This document shows, one piece after another, positions 11,383 through 18,566 of a stretch of DNA of 39,042 nucleotides. Made by a program: the position numbers and the translations under genes. This DNA is from a virus. Under the pieces are notes generated by a model. The model was given only the letters and a program-made list of their open reading frames with translations, ran no database searches and was not told the DNA's origin. Location of the stretch: positions 1 through 39,042 of IMG/VR virus record IMGVR_UViG_3300038701_001349. One strand, written 5' to 3'. Positions within the stretch are counted from its first letter, which is position 1. Each line of letters starts with the position of its first letter.

Positions 11383-12386
11383 GGGTATTGGATTTATTTT
11401 CTGGTATTGGCGGGTTTAGTTTAGGACTTGAACGTGCTGGATTTAAAACAGTGGCATTTTGTGAGATTGAACCTTATTGCCAGAAAGTTTTAAAAAAACA
11501 TTGGCCTGATGTGCCGATCTATGACGACGTGAGGGAAGTTAATGAGGAAAGACTTAGATCAGATGGAATTACTGACATTGGAGTCATTACCGGAGGATTC
11601 CCCTGTCAAGATATCTCCGTTGCAGGAAAGCAAAAAGGTATCGAGGGAGAACGATCAGGATTATGGTCAGAGCTCCATAGAATTATTGACGACGTACAAC
11701 CTCAATACGCGATCTTGGAAAACGTCGCAGCACTCATTAGTGGCGACAGGGGACGATGGTTTGGACGAGTTCTTGGAGACCTGGCCGAGATCGGGTATGA
11801 CGCAGAATGGCATTGCATACCAGCTTCAGCCGTTGGCGCGCCTCACCAGAGAGATCGAGTCTGGATTATTAGCTACCCCAACAGCGACAGGGAATCAATT
11901 AGCGCCTTCAATGCAAAAACATCCGAGTTGCAGAGCTCTGTATCCAACACCATGTGCAAGCGAGGGAGGCAGAAACAAGAGTGCAAGCAAGAATGCAAAG
12001 ATTCGTCCGAGTTTAGGAATGATGGCAAAAAAAAATATGTGGCCGACACCAACAAGAGCAACGGCAGACAAAGAAGTGATAGGCAGCCAAAAGAACAACA
12101 ATCTTGTTGCATACGCGAAAATGTTTCCAACTCCGACCTCAACAGACTACAAGGGAGCTCCGACTTTAAAAGCAGTCCAGGAAAGAGCAAAACAATCATC
12201 ACGCGGAGTCAGATTGCCAGAGCATATAGCGAAAACGGAGGGGATAGAGGTTGGTGGGCAACTGAATCCGATATTTGTCGAGTGGCTAATGGGGTATCCC
12301 GAAGGGTGGACAGAATTAAGGGATTAGGAAACGCGGTAGTACCACAGATACCTGAAATCATCGGAAGGGCGATATTAAATGACTAG
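11379..12386 (+). CDS. C5-cytosine DNA methyltransferase
   Basis: A 335-aa enzyme that would methylate cytosine in DNA using S-adenosylmethionine, probably to shield phage DNA from restriction. Motif I is DLFSGIGGFS (5-14); motif IV is GGFPCQ with catalytic Cys76; motif VI is ENV (114-116); motif VIII is QRDRVW (157-162); motif X is GLGNAVVP (315-322). The target-recognition region between VIII and X is low-complexity and Ser/Lys/Arg-rich. The start is the ATG overlapping the previous stop; a longer reading from 11343 adds residues outside the family. No restriction partner is visible. A second open frame runs inside it at 11542-12327. Confidence 0.92.
   Translation: MRVLDLFSGIGGFSLGLERAGFKTVAFCEIEPYCQKVLKKHWPDVPIYDDVREVNEERLRSDGITDIGVITGGFPCQDISVAGKQKGIEGERSGLWSELHRIIDDVQPQYAILENVAALISGDRGRWFGRVLGDLAEIGYDAEWHCIPASAVGAPHQRDRVWIISYPNSDRESISAFNAKTSELQSSVSNTMCKRGRQKQECKQECKDSSEFRNDGKKKYVADTNKSNGRQRSDRQPKEQQSCCIRENVSNSDLNRLQGSSDFKSSPGKSKTIITRSQIARAYSENGGDRGWWATESDICRVANGVSRRVDRIKGLGNAVVPQIPEIIGRAILND
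11542..12327 (+). CDS. Overlapping-frame protein inside the methyltransferase gene, 261 aa
   Basis: A 786-nt open frame in the +1 phase lies wholly within the methyltransferase gene. It has a good ribosome-binding site (GAGG, 7 bases before ATG). The product is not random-looking: LESLPEDSPVKISPLQ, SWKTSQHSL, ETWPRSGMTQNGIAYQLQPL, repeated 'PTPT' blocks (WPTPTRATADKE, FPTPTSTDYKGAP) and GGQLNPIFVEWLMGYPEGW. I recognise these as a recurrent phage protein type, often annotated hypothetical or methylase-associated. Its conserved blocks coincide with methyltransferase motifs in the other phase. It is either a genuine overprinted gene or a conserved by-product of constraint on the enzyme. Confidence 0.55.
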   Translation: MRKDLDQMELLTLESLPEDSPVKISPLQESKKVSRENDQDYGQSSIELLTTYNLNTRSWKTSQHSLVATGDDGLDEFLETWPRSGMTQNGIAYQLQPLARLTREIESGLLATPTATGNQLAPSMQKHPSCRALYPTPCASEGGRNKSASKNAKIRPSLGMMAKKNMWPTPTRATADKEVIGSQKNNNLVAYAKMFPTPTSTDYKGAPTLKAVQERAKQSSRGVRLPEHIAKTEGIEVGGQLNPIFVEWLMGYPEGWTELRD

Positions 12387-12413
12387 AGATGAAGTAGTGG
12401 AATGGGGGAGCTT

Positions 12414-12791
12414 ATGAGTAATTTTCCAATAGCAGAGGAACATCTAACTCATTGGGCAAGAGAGCAAAGAGTAACCAACCACTGCGGATGGGATAGAGAG
12501 AACATCATTCACAAAATCATGAAAAGAAATATTGTCATACCGCTAAATATAGATGATATGTCAGATATAGACTTTACTAAAGCCAGGGTCACTCAACACG
12601 CGCTCGATGAGTTGACTTTGCTGTGGCCTGAGTATGTGTATGTTGTCAGCAAGCTTTATTGTGAGAAGTGGAGCGTTAGAGAAGTAGCGAGAAGGCCGCT
12701 AGATGGGTGTGATTGGAGCAAAAGCTCGGTACATCGAATAAAAGATAGGGCGCTTAGTTGGTTAGAGAGGAATATAGATGTCTACTATTGA
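12414..12791 (+). CDS. Late-gene antiterminator, Q-like
   Basis: 125 aa from the ATG behind GGGGGAG (12402 is an alternative). The C-terminal half (LDELTLLWPEYVYVVSKLYCEKWSVREVARR ... KSSVHRIKDRALSWLERN) has the sigma-region-4-like helix-turn-helix pattern seen in phage Q/antiterminator proteins. It is the last early gene and is directly followed by a promoter whose -35 begins at its end and a terminator about 40 bases past the predicted start. That is the standard Q-pR'-tR' layout, and late genes follow. Confidence 0.7.
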   Translation: MSNFPIAEEHLTHWAREQRVTNHCGWDRENIIHKIMKRNIVIPLNIDDMSDIDFTKARVTQHALDELTLLWPEYVYVVSKLYCEKWSVREVARRPLDGCDWSKSSVHRIKDRALSWLERNIDVYY

Positions 12792-12816
12792 CGCTGGGAC
12801 AGTTTCATGGGATACT
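12788..12816 (+). promoter_or_regulatory. Late promoter (pR'-like)
   Basis: TTGACG (12788-12793), 17-base spacer, GATACT (12811-12816); transcription would start at about 12823. The -35 overlaps the last codons of the Q-like gene. Because a terminator follows at 12855-12884, late genes should need antitermination. Confidence 0.6.
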
Positions 12817-12854
12817 GTTAGTATAGGGAAAATAAAATATAACGTAATACGAGA

Positions 12855-12884
12855 AGCCTGTGCAGAGATGTACGGGCTTTTTTT
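12855..12884 (+). terminator. Terminator ahead of the late genes (tR'-like)
   Basis: AGCCTGT (12855-12861) and ACGGGCT (12872-12878) form a 7-bp stem with one G-U around a 10-base loop, followed by seven Ts. It lies between the late promoter and the first late gene. Confidence 0.75.
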
Positions 12885-12898
12885 ATGCCCAAAGGAAA

Positions 12899-13060
12899 AT
12901 GGAAGACGAGATAGAGCGTTACCTGGAAGACACAGAGAACAAAAAAGAAGAGAGCAGGGTATCTATCGCGGAAGCATTCTTTATGCCCAGTGAGTGGGAT
13001 TTAAGGAAAAGAGGCGTAAAAATTGACGAGTCAAGCAACAGCAAGGCTCCAAGGGAGTAA
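12899..13060 (+). CDS. Small charged protein, 53 aa
   Basis: It starts at ATG behind AAAGGA, after the tR'-like terminator. Highly charged (EDEIERYLEDTENKKEESR). No family recognised. A frame reading through the terminator from 12860 or 12778 is less likely, since translation would have to begin inside the hairpin. First gene of the late operon. Confidence 0.5.
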   Translation: MEDEIERYLEDTENKKEESRVSIAEAFFMPSEWDLRKRGVKIDESSNSKAPRE

Positions 13061-13063
13061 GCA

Positions 13064-13303
13064 ATGGATCCAGAAGAATTTGAAATCCGTGATTTTGAGA
13101 TATGCCCAGACTATAAAACAATTAGGATTAACGGCACTGAGTACGAATGCCAGAAGGATATATATAACTTAATCGATTATCTGTTTCACGATGCTGTAGA
13201 TCAATTGTATGCAAGTAACTATGAAATTGAAATTGCTGAAGAGGAAGAAATTTCCGAAAGTATTGCAGAATGTGGCTCAATTACTGACTGGCCAGAAAAG
13301 TGA
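13064..13303 (+). CDS. Small acidic protein, 79 aa
   Basis: Strongly acidic (EEFEIRDFEI, EIEIAEEEEISESIAE) with a central DIYNLIDYLFHDAVDQLY helix. It follows AAGGGAGTAAGCA. No family recognised. It is near the start of the late operon, ahead of the terminase genes. Confidence 0.55.
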   Translation: MDPEEFEIRDFEICPDYKTIRINGTEYECQKDIYNLIDYLFHDAVDQLYASNYEIEIAEEEEISESIAECGSITDWPEK

Positions 13304-13488
13304 ACTGGAAGCCTCATCTAGCCTTATATCAGTCAATGAACCGATGTAACCAGGCAAGATTGTTGTACGAACAAGTGATTAAGTGGCAAGACCCTCGAGT
13401 AATTCAACAAGTTAGATCAATGTCTAACGATCCCAACATCAAAAACAAGCCAAATCTTACGATAATTCAAGGAGATAAGGGCGAATAA
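13300..13488 (+). CDS. Small basic protein, 62 aa
   Basis: It starts at GTG overlapping the previous stop (GTGA). Helix-rich (YQSMNRCNQARLLYEQVI), ending in NKPNLTIIQGDKGE. No family recognised. It ends in a one-base overlap with the next ATG. Confidence 0.55.
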   Translation: MNWKPHLALYQSMNRCNQARLLYEQVIKWQDPRVIQQVRSMSNDPNIKNKPNLTIIQGDKGE

Positions 13489-13829
13489 TGAACTACGTAC
13501 ACACTGTAAACCGTCAACAGTCAATCAGACGCCAGCTAAACCTAAAAGGCGAGAGTGAGACGATTACGATTGATTTCTCTCCTTGGCAGGAAGAGGTAGA
13601 TGAAACCATTACAGGTGTGACGTGGGTTGTTGAATCAGGAGGGGCTGCCATATCAAACGATACACTGAATTCAAACGTCGCCAGCGCCTTAGTTACTTTC
13701 TCAGGTTCGGGCATCTCTTTAATCAAAGTCACTGCAAGCACAAGTGCAGACGACGCCGTTGAATACATCAGAGTGAAGGCAAGAGAGCCTTACCGATACA
13801 GTTACGACTATGGGGTTTATCAAGAATAG
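13488..13829 (+). CDS. Ig-like small virion-region protein, 113 aa
   Basis: After an N-terminal strand (ETITIDFSPW) comes VTWVVESGGAAISNDTLNSN, VASALVTFSGSGISLIKVTAS, then AVEYIRVKAREPY. This alternation matches small Ig-like proteins that often precede the terminase genes in podoviruses. It is probably a minor structural protein; no motif proves it. Confidence 0.55.
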   Translation: MNYVHTVNRQQSIRRQLNLKGESETITIDFSPWQEEVDETITGVTWVVESGGAAISNDTLNSNVASALVTFSGSGISLIKVTASTSADDAVEYIRVKAREPYRYSYDYGVYQE

Positions 13830-13837
13830 GAAAGATT

Positions 13838-14161
13838 ATGGCCAATCACAAAGCAACAGGCAAGAAAGCGGCTAAAGGCCCAGAGCTTACACAAAGAGCC
13901 AGAGGCTTAATTCTTAAAGTATTCGATATTCTGGAAGACGAAGGTAAAACCCTATCTCAGTTACTTGCAGACAAAGCAAGAGAAGACCCTTTCAAATTCA
14001 TGGACTTAGCTTCTAAATATACGGTTAAAGAATTCCAGGGAGAAGTTAACCATAACAACGTAACAGCAAATGACTTAACAGATGACGAGCTCGCAGATAT
14101 CGCAACAGGAAGCAGCACAAGAACTCCTGAAGAGAAGACAAGCGAGAACAAGCTGCACTAG
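13838..14161 (+). CDS. terS: Terminase small subunit
   Basis: 107 aa; a basic N-terminus (KATGKKAAKG), a helix with LTQRARGLILKVFDILEDEGKTLSQLLADKAREDPFKFMDLASKY, and an acidic tail. Its place directly ahead of, and overlapping, the large subunit by 80 nt supports the call. It would select phage DNA and start packaging. The helix-turn-helix is not sharply visible. Confidence 0.7.
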   Translation: MANHKATGKKAAKGPELTQRARGLILKVFDILEDEGKTLSQLLADKAREDPFKFMDLASKYTVKEFQGEVNHNNVTANDLTDDELADIATGSSTRTPEEKTSENKLH

Positions 14162-15593
14162 TTTCTGCGAATACATAGCGCCTTATGAACCACCAGCAGC
14201 GCATCATCAATTAATCTGTGATGTGTGGGACAAGATTATTGTTGGCGACTTACGCAGAGTCATGTTGTTTATGCCTCCTGGTTCAGCCAAAAGCACTTAC
14301 GGAAGTGTTAGAGGGCCTAGTTATTACTTAGGCAGACAGCCTGAAAAGAATGTTATCTCAGCCTCATATGGCGAGAACCTTGCTACCTCATTCGGGCGCA
14401 AGACAAGAAATCTGATCGATACCAAAGAGTATCAAGCAGTATTCCCTAACGTACAGTTAACTGAAGACTCAAGAGCTAAGGGCGAGTGGGAAACATCGCA
14501 GGGTGGTTCTTATTACGCTTGTGGTGTTGGATCGGGTGTAACAGGTCGCAGAGCTGATCTGGGCATTATCGATGATCCGGTTAAGGGAAGGAAGGAAGCT
14601 GACTCTCAGTTGGTACGTGATACGGCATGGGATTGGTATCTATCAGACTTTTTAACACGATTAAAGCCAGGCGCTGCACAGCTCATCATTCAAACACGTT
14701 GGCATGAAGACGACTTATCTGGCCGCTTGTTACCTGAAAAATGGGATGGCGAATCAGGGCCGATTCAATGCCGTGACGGTAACGAATGGTTAGTGATTTG
14801 CTTAAAAGCACAGGCAGGTAAAAACGATCCATTAGGTCGAAAGCTTAACGAATGGTTATGGCTGGACTGGTTTGATGAAGCCTTTTGGGAGGAAACCAAA
14901 CGAGCACAGTCAGGCAAAGACATTCGCAACTGGCACTCACTCTATCAACAAACACCCAAACCAGACGAAGGCATTCACTTTAAGCGTGACTGGTTTAAGC
15001 GTTATGAGTTAGGCAAATATCCTGACGTTGTTAAATATGGCTGCTCAGACTTTGCCACCACAGAGGATTCAGGTGACTTCACCGATCAAGGGGTCGGAGG
15101 ATTCGATGAGAATCTTGACCTGTGGTTAGTTGATTGGTGGTACGGACAAACAGAAACAGATGTATGGGTTGAAGAATTACTAACACTTGCGAAGCGCCAC
15201 GATGTTTATTTGTGGGCTGCTGAAAAGGGGGTGATCGATAAATCTGTTGGGCCTTGGTTAAAACGTGAGATGCGTGAAAGCAATCGTAACGTTCGTATCG
15301 AGAAGATATCACACGGTAACAAAGACAAACTCTCTAACTGTCGATCATTCCAAGCTTTAGCTGCACAGAGAAAAGTGCATATTCCTTTGTGTGAATGGGG
15401 TGACAGAGTGATCGACCAGCTTTGTAACTTTCCTGGCAAATATGACGATGCATTCGATGTATGCGGGTTATTTGGAAAGATATTGAATAAAACTTATGGA
15501 CCGAGCGAAGTAATCGCCGCCACCAAACAAACACGAGACGCCTACGGCATGGATGACGAGGATGATCACGATGACACATGGAAAGTAGCATGA
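14082..15593 (+). CDS. terL: Terminase large subunit
   Basis: 503-aa packaging motor and nuclease. EAAQELLKRRQARTSCTSF and PAAHHQLI near the N-terminus are typical. Walker A is MPPGSAKST (64-72); Walker B is DLGIIDDP at about 155-162; a coupling segment IIQTRWHEDDLSG follows. The C-terminal nuclease shows CSDFATTEDSGDFTDQGV with metal-binding Asp residues and DAFDVCG near the end. The start lies 80 nt inside terS. Confidence 0.93.
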   Translation: MTSSQISQQEAAQELLKRRQARTSCTSFCEYIAPYEPPAAHHQLICDVWDKIIVGDLRRVMLFMPPGSAKSTYGSVRGPSYYLGRQPEKNVISASYGENLATSFGRKTRNLIDTKEYQAVFPNVQLTEDSRAKGEWETSQGGSYYACGVGSGVTGRRADLGIIDDPVKGRKEADSQLVRDTAWDWYLSDFLTRLKPGAAQLIIQTRWHEDDLSGRLLPEKWDGESGPIQCRDGNEWLVICLKAQAGKNDPLGRKLNEWLWLDWFDEAFWEETKRAQSGKDIRNWHSLYQQTPKPDEGIHFKRDWFKRYELGKYPDVVKYGCSDFATTEDSGDFTDQGVGGFDENLDLWLVDWWYGQTETDVWVEELLTLAKRHDVYLWAAEKGVIDKSVGPWLKREMRESNRNVRIEKISHGNKDKLSNCRSFQALAAQRKVHIPLCEWGDRVIDQLCNFPGKYDDAFDVCGLFGKILNKTYGPSEVIAATKQTRDAYGMDDEDDHDDTWKVA

Positions 15594-17437
15594 CGATAAC
15601 AGATCACGTAGCACAGATAGAACGGTTTCTTGACGACACGATAGAAGCGCGTGAATTATCTGAGAAGTGCCGTGACTATTTCGATCACAAGCAATGGACA
15701 GCGGCTGAAGAGAGAACACTCAAAGCGCGAGGACAAGCGCCAATCGTTGTTAATCGATTACGTCCAAAGATTAAAGGATTAGTCGGCTTATACAGCCTTA
15801 GAAACACGGATCCAAAGGCTTATGCCAGAACACAGAAGCATGAGCAAGCCTCAAACGCAGTCACTGATGCATTAAGGTTTATCTCAGACAATAACGACTT
15901 TGAAGAGATCAAGCGATTAGTCGCAGAGGATTTCTTTATTGAAGGTTATGGTGGTGCAATGCGTGATGTAGTCATGCGTAAGGGTGAGCCATATATTCGA
16001 ATCAATCACCTTCCCTGGGATCGTATTTACTTCGACTCTCATTCAAGAAAGAAAGACTTTAAAGATGCCCGCTATATGGGTTTCTATATGTGGGTATATC
16101 GTGAACAGGCGAACGAGATGTTTCCTGATGTTAATGTGGACTCAGCATTCAGTGAATCAGGCTATACCGATGAGACAACAGAAGATCGACCTCGATGGGT
16201 ATCAAAGAGCCGTGACCGTTTAAGGCTGGCGTTTCATTTCTACATTGAGAAAGGTGTTTGGAAGTTCGCCGTCTTTACCGAAGGGTTGTATTTCATTGAA
16301 CCACAAGATTCCCCTTACTTTGATGAGGATGGAAACCCAACTAATCCGATTGAGTTGGTCTGTGCAAACATCGACAGAGACAACCGACGTTATGGAGAGG
16401 CCGCAGGGTTTTTAGATCAGCAGGACGAATTAAACCATCGACGTTCCAAGTTCCTGCACTACAACGATCAGAATCAAACATGGTCACGACGTGGTGCGGT
16501 TAAAGACATTGCCAAACTTAAGCGTGAATCCAAGAAGCCTGATGGTCACATGGAGTTTGACGGTGACGAATACGGCAAGGACTTTGGGTTTAGAGATACC
16601 ACACAAGCACAGAACGGCCAGATTGCGTTATACCAGGATGCTAAAGCCGAGCTTGATTCGGTCTCATATAACGCACAATTAGCGGGTGAGAGACAATCAG
16701 GTGACTTGTCAGGAGTGGCGATTGACAAGCTACAGTCAGCCGGAACCATTGAATTAAATCAGGATTATGCATTACTTGCGAACTGGGAACGACGTGAGTA
16801 CGAACAAATGTGGGCCGGTGTCAAACAACACTGGAACGAAGAGAAGTGGGTACGGATTACCGACGATCAGGATAATTTAAGATGGGTTGGCTTTAATACG
16901 CCGGTTAAAGCACAGCAATGGCTAGAAGAGCAGATTAACGATGAGTCACTAGACTTTGCCACACGCCAACAGGCCGCAGCGTCGTACACGTTCTTAATGC
17001 AGGCCGCACAAAACCCAGAAACAGCACAAGCGGCGCAACAACAGTTAGATGCACCTGTTGATGTCTCAAACCCTATTCCAGAATTAGAGGTAGATATCAC
17101 CATTGATCAGTCATTCGATGTGATCAACATGCAGCAGGATCAATTTAACAAGATCGTACAGTTTGCCCAATCCTCACAAGACATCGACATTATCGAATTG
17201 ATTGAAATGTCTGATCTGAGAAACAAGGACGAGCTAATCGACAAGATCGAGAAGCGACGCCAGCAGGCAGCACAGGCGGCGGGCAATGTTGCTGAGATGG
17301 AGTCCAAGAAGCTTGAGTCTGAAGTCATGGTTAACGCCACCAATGCTGACAAGAACCAGGCTGAAGCAGATCAAAAGAAAATAGAAAACGAATTATTAAT
17401 TAATCAGCCCGACAGGGTTTCAAGCGTATCAGTTTAA
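15590..17437 (+). CDS. Portal protein, P22 gp1-like
   Basis: 615 aa from the ATG that overlaps the terL stop (ATGA; GGAAAG four bases before). DYFDHKQWTAAEERTLKARGQAPIVVNRLRPKIKGLVGLY is the P22-type portal signature, followed by the INHLPWDRIYFDSHSRKKDFKDARY region. The C-terminal 150 residues are Gln/Ala-rich helices. It would form the dodecameric head vertex ring. The start at 15578 is possible but less likely. Confidence 0.92.
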   Translation: MTITDHVAQIERFLDDTIEARELSEKCRDYFDHKQWTAAEERTLKARGQAPIVVNRLRPKIKGLVGLYSLRNTDPKAYARTQKHEQASNAVTDALRFISDNNDFEEIKRLVAEDFFIEGYGGAMRDVVMRKGEPYIRINHLPWDRIYFDSHSRKKDFKDARYMGFYMWVYREQANEMFPDVNVDSAFSESGYTDETTEDRPRWVSKSRDRLRLAFHFYIEKGVWKFAVFTEGLYFIEPQDSPYFDEDGNPTNPIELVCANIDRDNRRYGEAAGFLDQQDELNHRRSKFLHYNDQNQTWSRRGAVKDIAKLKRESKKPDGHMEFDGDEYGKDFGFRDTTQAQNGQIALYQDAKAELDSVSYNAQLAGERQSGDLSGVAIDKLQSAGTIELNQDYALLANWERREYEQMWAGVKQHWNEEKWVRITDDQDNLRWVGFNTPVKAQQWLEEQINDESLDFATRQQAAASYTFLMQAAQNPETAQAAQQQLDAPVDVSNPIPELEVDITIDQSFDVINMQQDQFNKIVQFAQSSQDIDIIELIEMSDLRNKDELIDKIEKRRQQAAQAAGNVAEMESKKLESEVMVNATNADKNQAEADQKKIENELLINQPDRVSSVSV

Positions 17438-17446
17438 GGATGAATT

Positions 17447-17734
17447 ATGTCTGAAGCAAAGAAAGAAGATTACCCCGCAGAGGGCGCCGTTGCTGTATCA
17501 CTTAGCGATACCGACGACATACATGGTGATACATTATCAACTGGATCGACTCCTTGTCGTGCGTTGTATGTAGGCACTACCGGCAATATCAGCGTCGTTA
17601 TGGTGAATGATAACCACAAATCATCGCCTTCGACTGTTTTGTTTTCAAACGTCCCTGTGGGTATTTTCCCGATTCAGGTTGTCCAGGTAAAAAACACTGA
17701 CACCACTGCCTCCGATATTGTTGCGTTGTTCTAA
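17447..17734 (+). CDS. Small conserved virion-region protein, 95 aa
   Basis: Beta-rich protein with DTLSTGSTPCRALYVGTTGNISVVMVNDN and VLFSNVPVGIFPIQVVQV. This matches a small phage protein type found among head genes, perhaps a trimeric decoration or fibre-base protein. It is the first gene of the block inserted between portal and scaffold. Exact role unknown. Confidence 0.55.
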   Translation: MSEAKKEDYPAEGAVAVSLSDTDDIHGDTLSTGSTPCRALYVGTTGNISVVMVNDNHKSSPSTVLFSNVPVGIFPIQVVQVKNTDTTASDIVALF

Positions 17735-18423
17735 TGGCAAGAACAGCAGTTGTAGACAGCGCGAAAGATATCGTAACAAGCGGATCAACCACTACGTCTA
17801 CGTTATCAAGTTTTTCAGCGTCGGCCAGCGCCAAAACTTTAATTGTATTAGCGTTCCAGGATACAGCATCAACAAGTAACGATCCCTCGACGATGACATT
17901 TGATGGAAACTCTATGACAGTGTTTCCAAGGAGTCAGGCGAACCCAACGCAAGGCAGGGCTAGTGGATTGGGGATTTACGACTTATCTGGATCAGGCGCG
18001 ACGACAGGGGATATTGTTGTTACGTTTGGCGGGAGTAATTCCCAAAGAGTGATTATCGCGGTCACTATTGACGGATATGTTACAGCGGCCAGCAGTTTTC
18101 AGGACTCTACTGCGGATATAGGCGGAAATTTATTTGTAACAGCCGATGAGGATAATTCTTTATTTTTAGGCTTTATAGCATCCAATAACGAGACAGACCT
18201 TACAGTGGCAGAGGATGATGGTCAGACAGTTGTTATACAAACACTATCATCGGAAATAACTTCCCTCTATGGGGCGGCCTGTACACTTAATCCTTCGGGG
18301 AGTACAGATATGTCCTGGACGATTGGCGGGAACACTACCACTGTATTTTCAGTACTGTGCCACCCTTCTCAATTAGGTTCATCTTCTGGCGGCGGGATTA
18401 GCACTTTACATATAGGATTGTGA
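17734..18423 (+). CDS. Beta-rich putative virion protein, 229 aa
   Basis: Ser/Thr/Gly-rich beta pattern throughout (TLIVLAFQDTAS, GDIVVTFGGSNSQRVIIAVTIDGYV, TSLYGAACTLNPSG). A glycine-rich hinge (SSSGGGISTLHIGL) ends the protein. It resembles phage proteins of unknown role with a jelly-roll-like fold. It is coupled to both neighbours by stop/start overlaps. Confidence 0.5.
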   Translation: MARTAVVDSAKDIVTSGSTTTSTLSSFSASASAKTLIVLAFQDTASTSNDPSTMTFDGNSMTVFPRSQANPTQGRASGLGIYDLSGSGATTGDIVVTFGGSNSQRVIIAVTIDGYVTAASSFQDSTADIGGNLFVTADEDNSLFLGFIASNNETDLTVAEDDGQTVVIQTLSSEITSLYGAACTLNPSGSTDMSWTIGGNTTTVFSVLCHPSQLGSSSGGGISTLHIGL

Positions 18424-18566
18424 TGCAAGGGCTAAGTCTTAGCATCGGCTTATCGCTTGAAACAAAACAGGATGAAGACGAGGAAACATTTAGACTGCTT
18501 ACAGAAAGTGGTGACGTGATTACAACAGAAGGCGGTGATGCGTTAGCGCAGGAAACTTCAGAATGA
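18423..18566 (+). CDS. Small conserved protein, 47 aa
   Basis: The sequence (MQGLSLSIGLSLETKQ ... FRLLTESGDVITTEGGDALAQE) resembles a short conserved phage protein with an 'LLTExGDxLxTExGDxLxxE' repeat, often found among structural genes. TGATG overlap before and ATGA overlap after. Role unknown. Confidence 0.55.
   Translation: MQGLSLSIGLSLETKQDEDEETFRLLTESGDVITTEGGDALAQETSE

Noticed and set aside
12778-12993. 71-aa open frame starting at the end of the Q-like gene
   Set aside because: It would be translated through the late promoter and terminator hairpin. A later start (12899) in another phase with a ribosome-binding site explains the region better.
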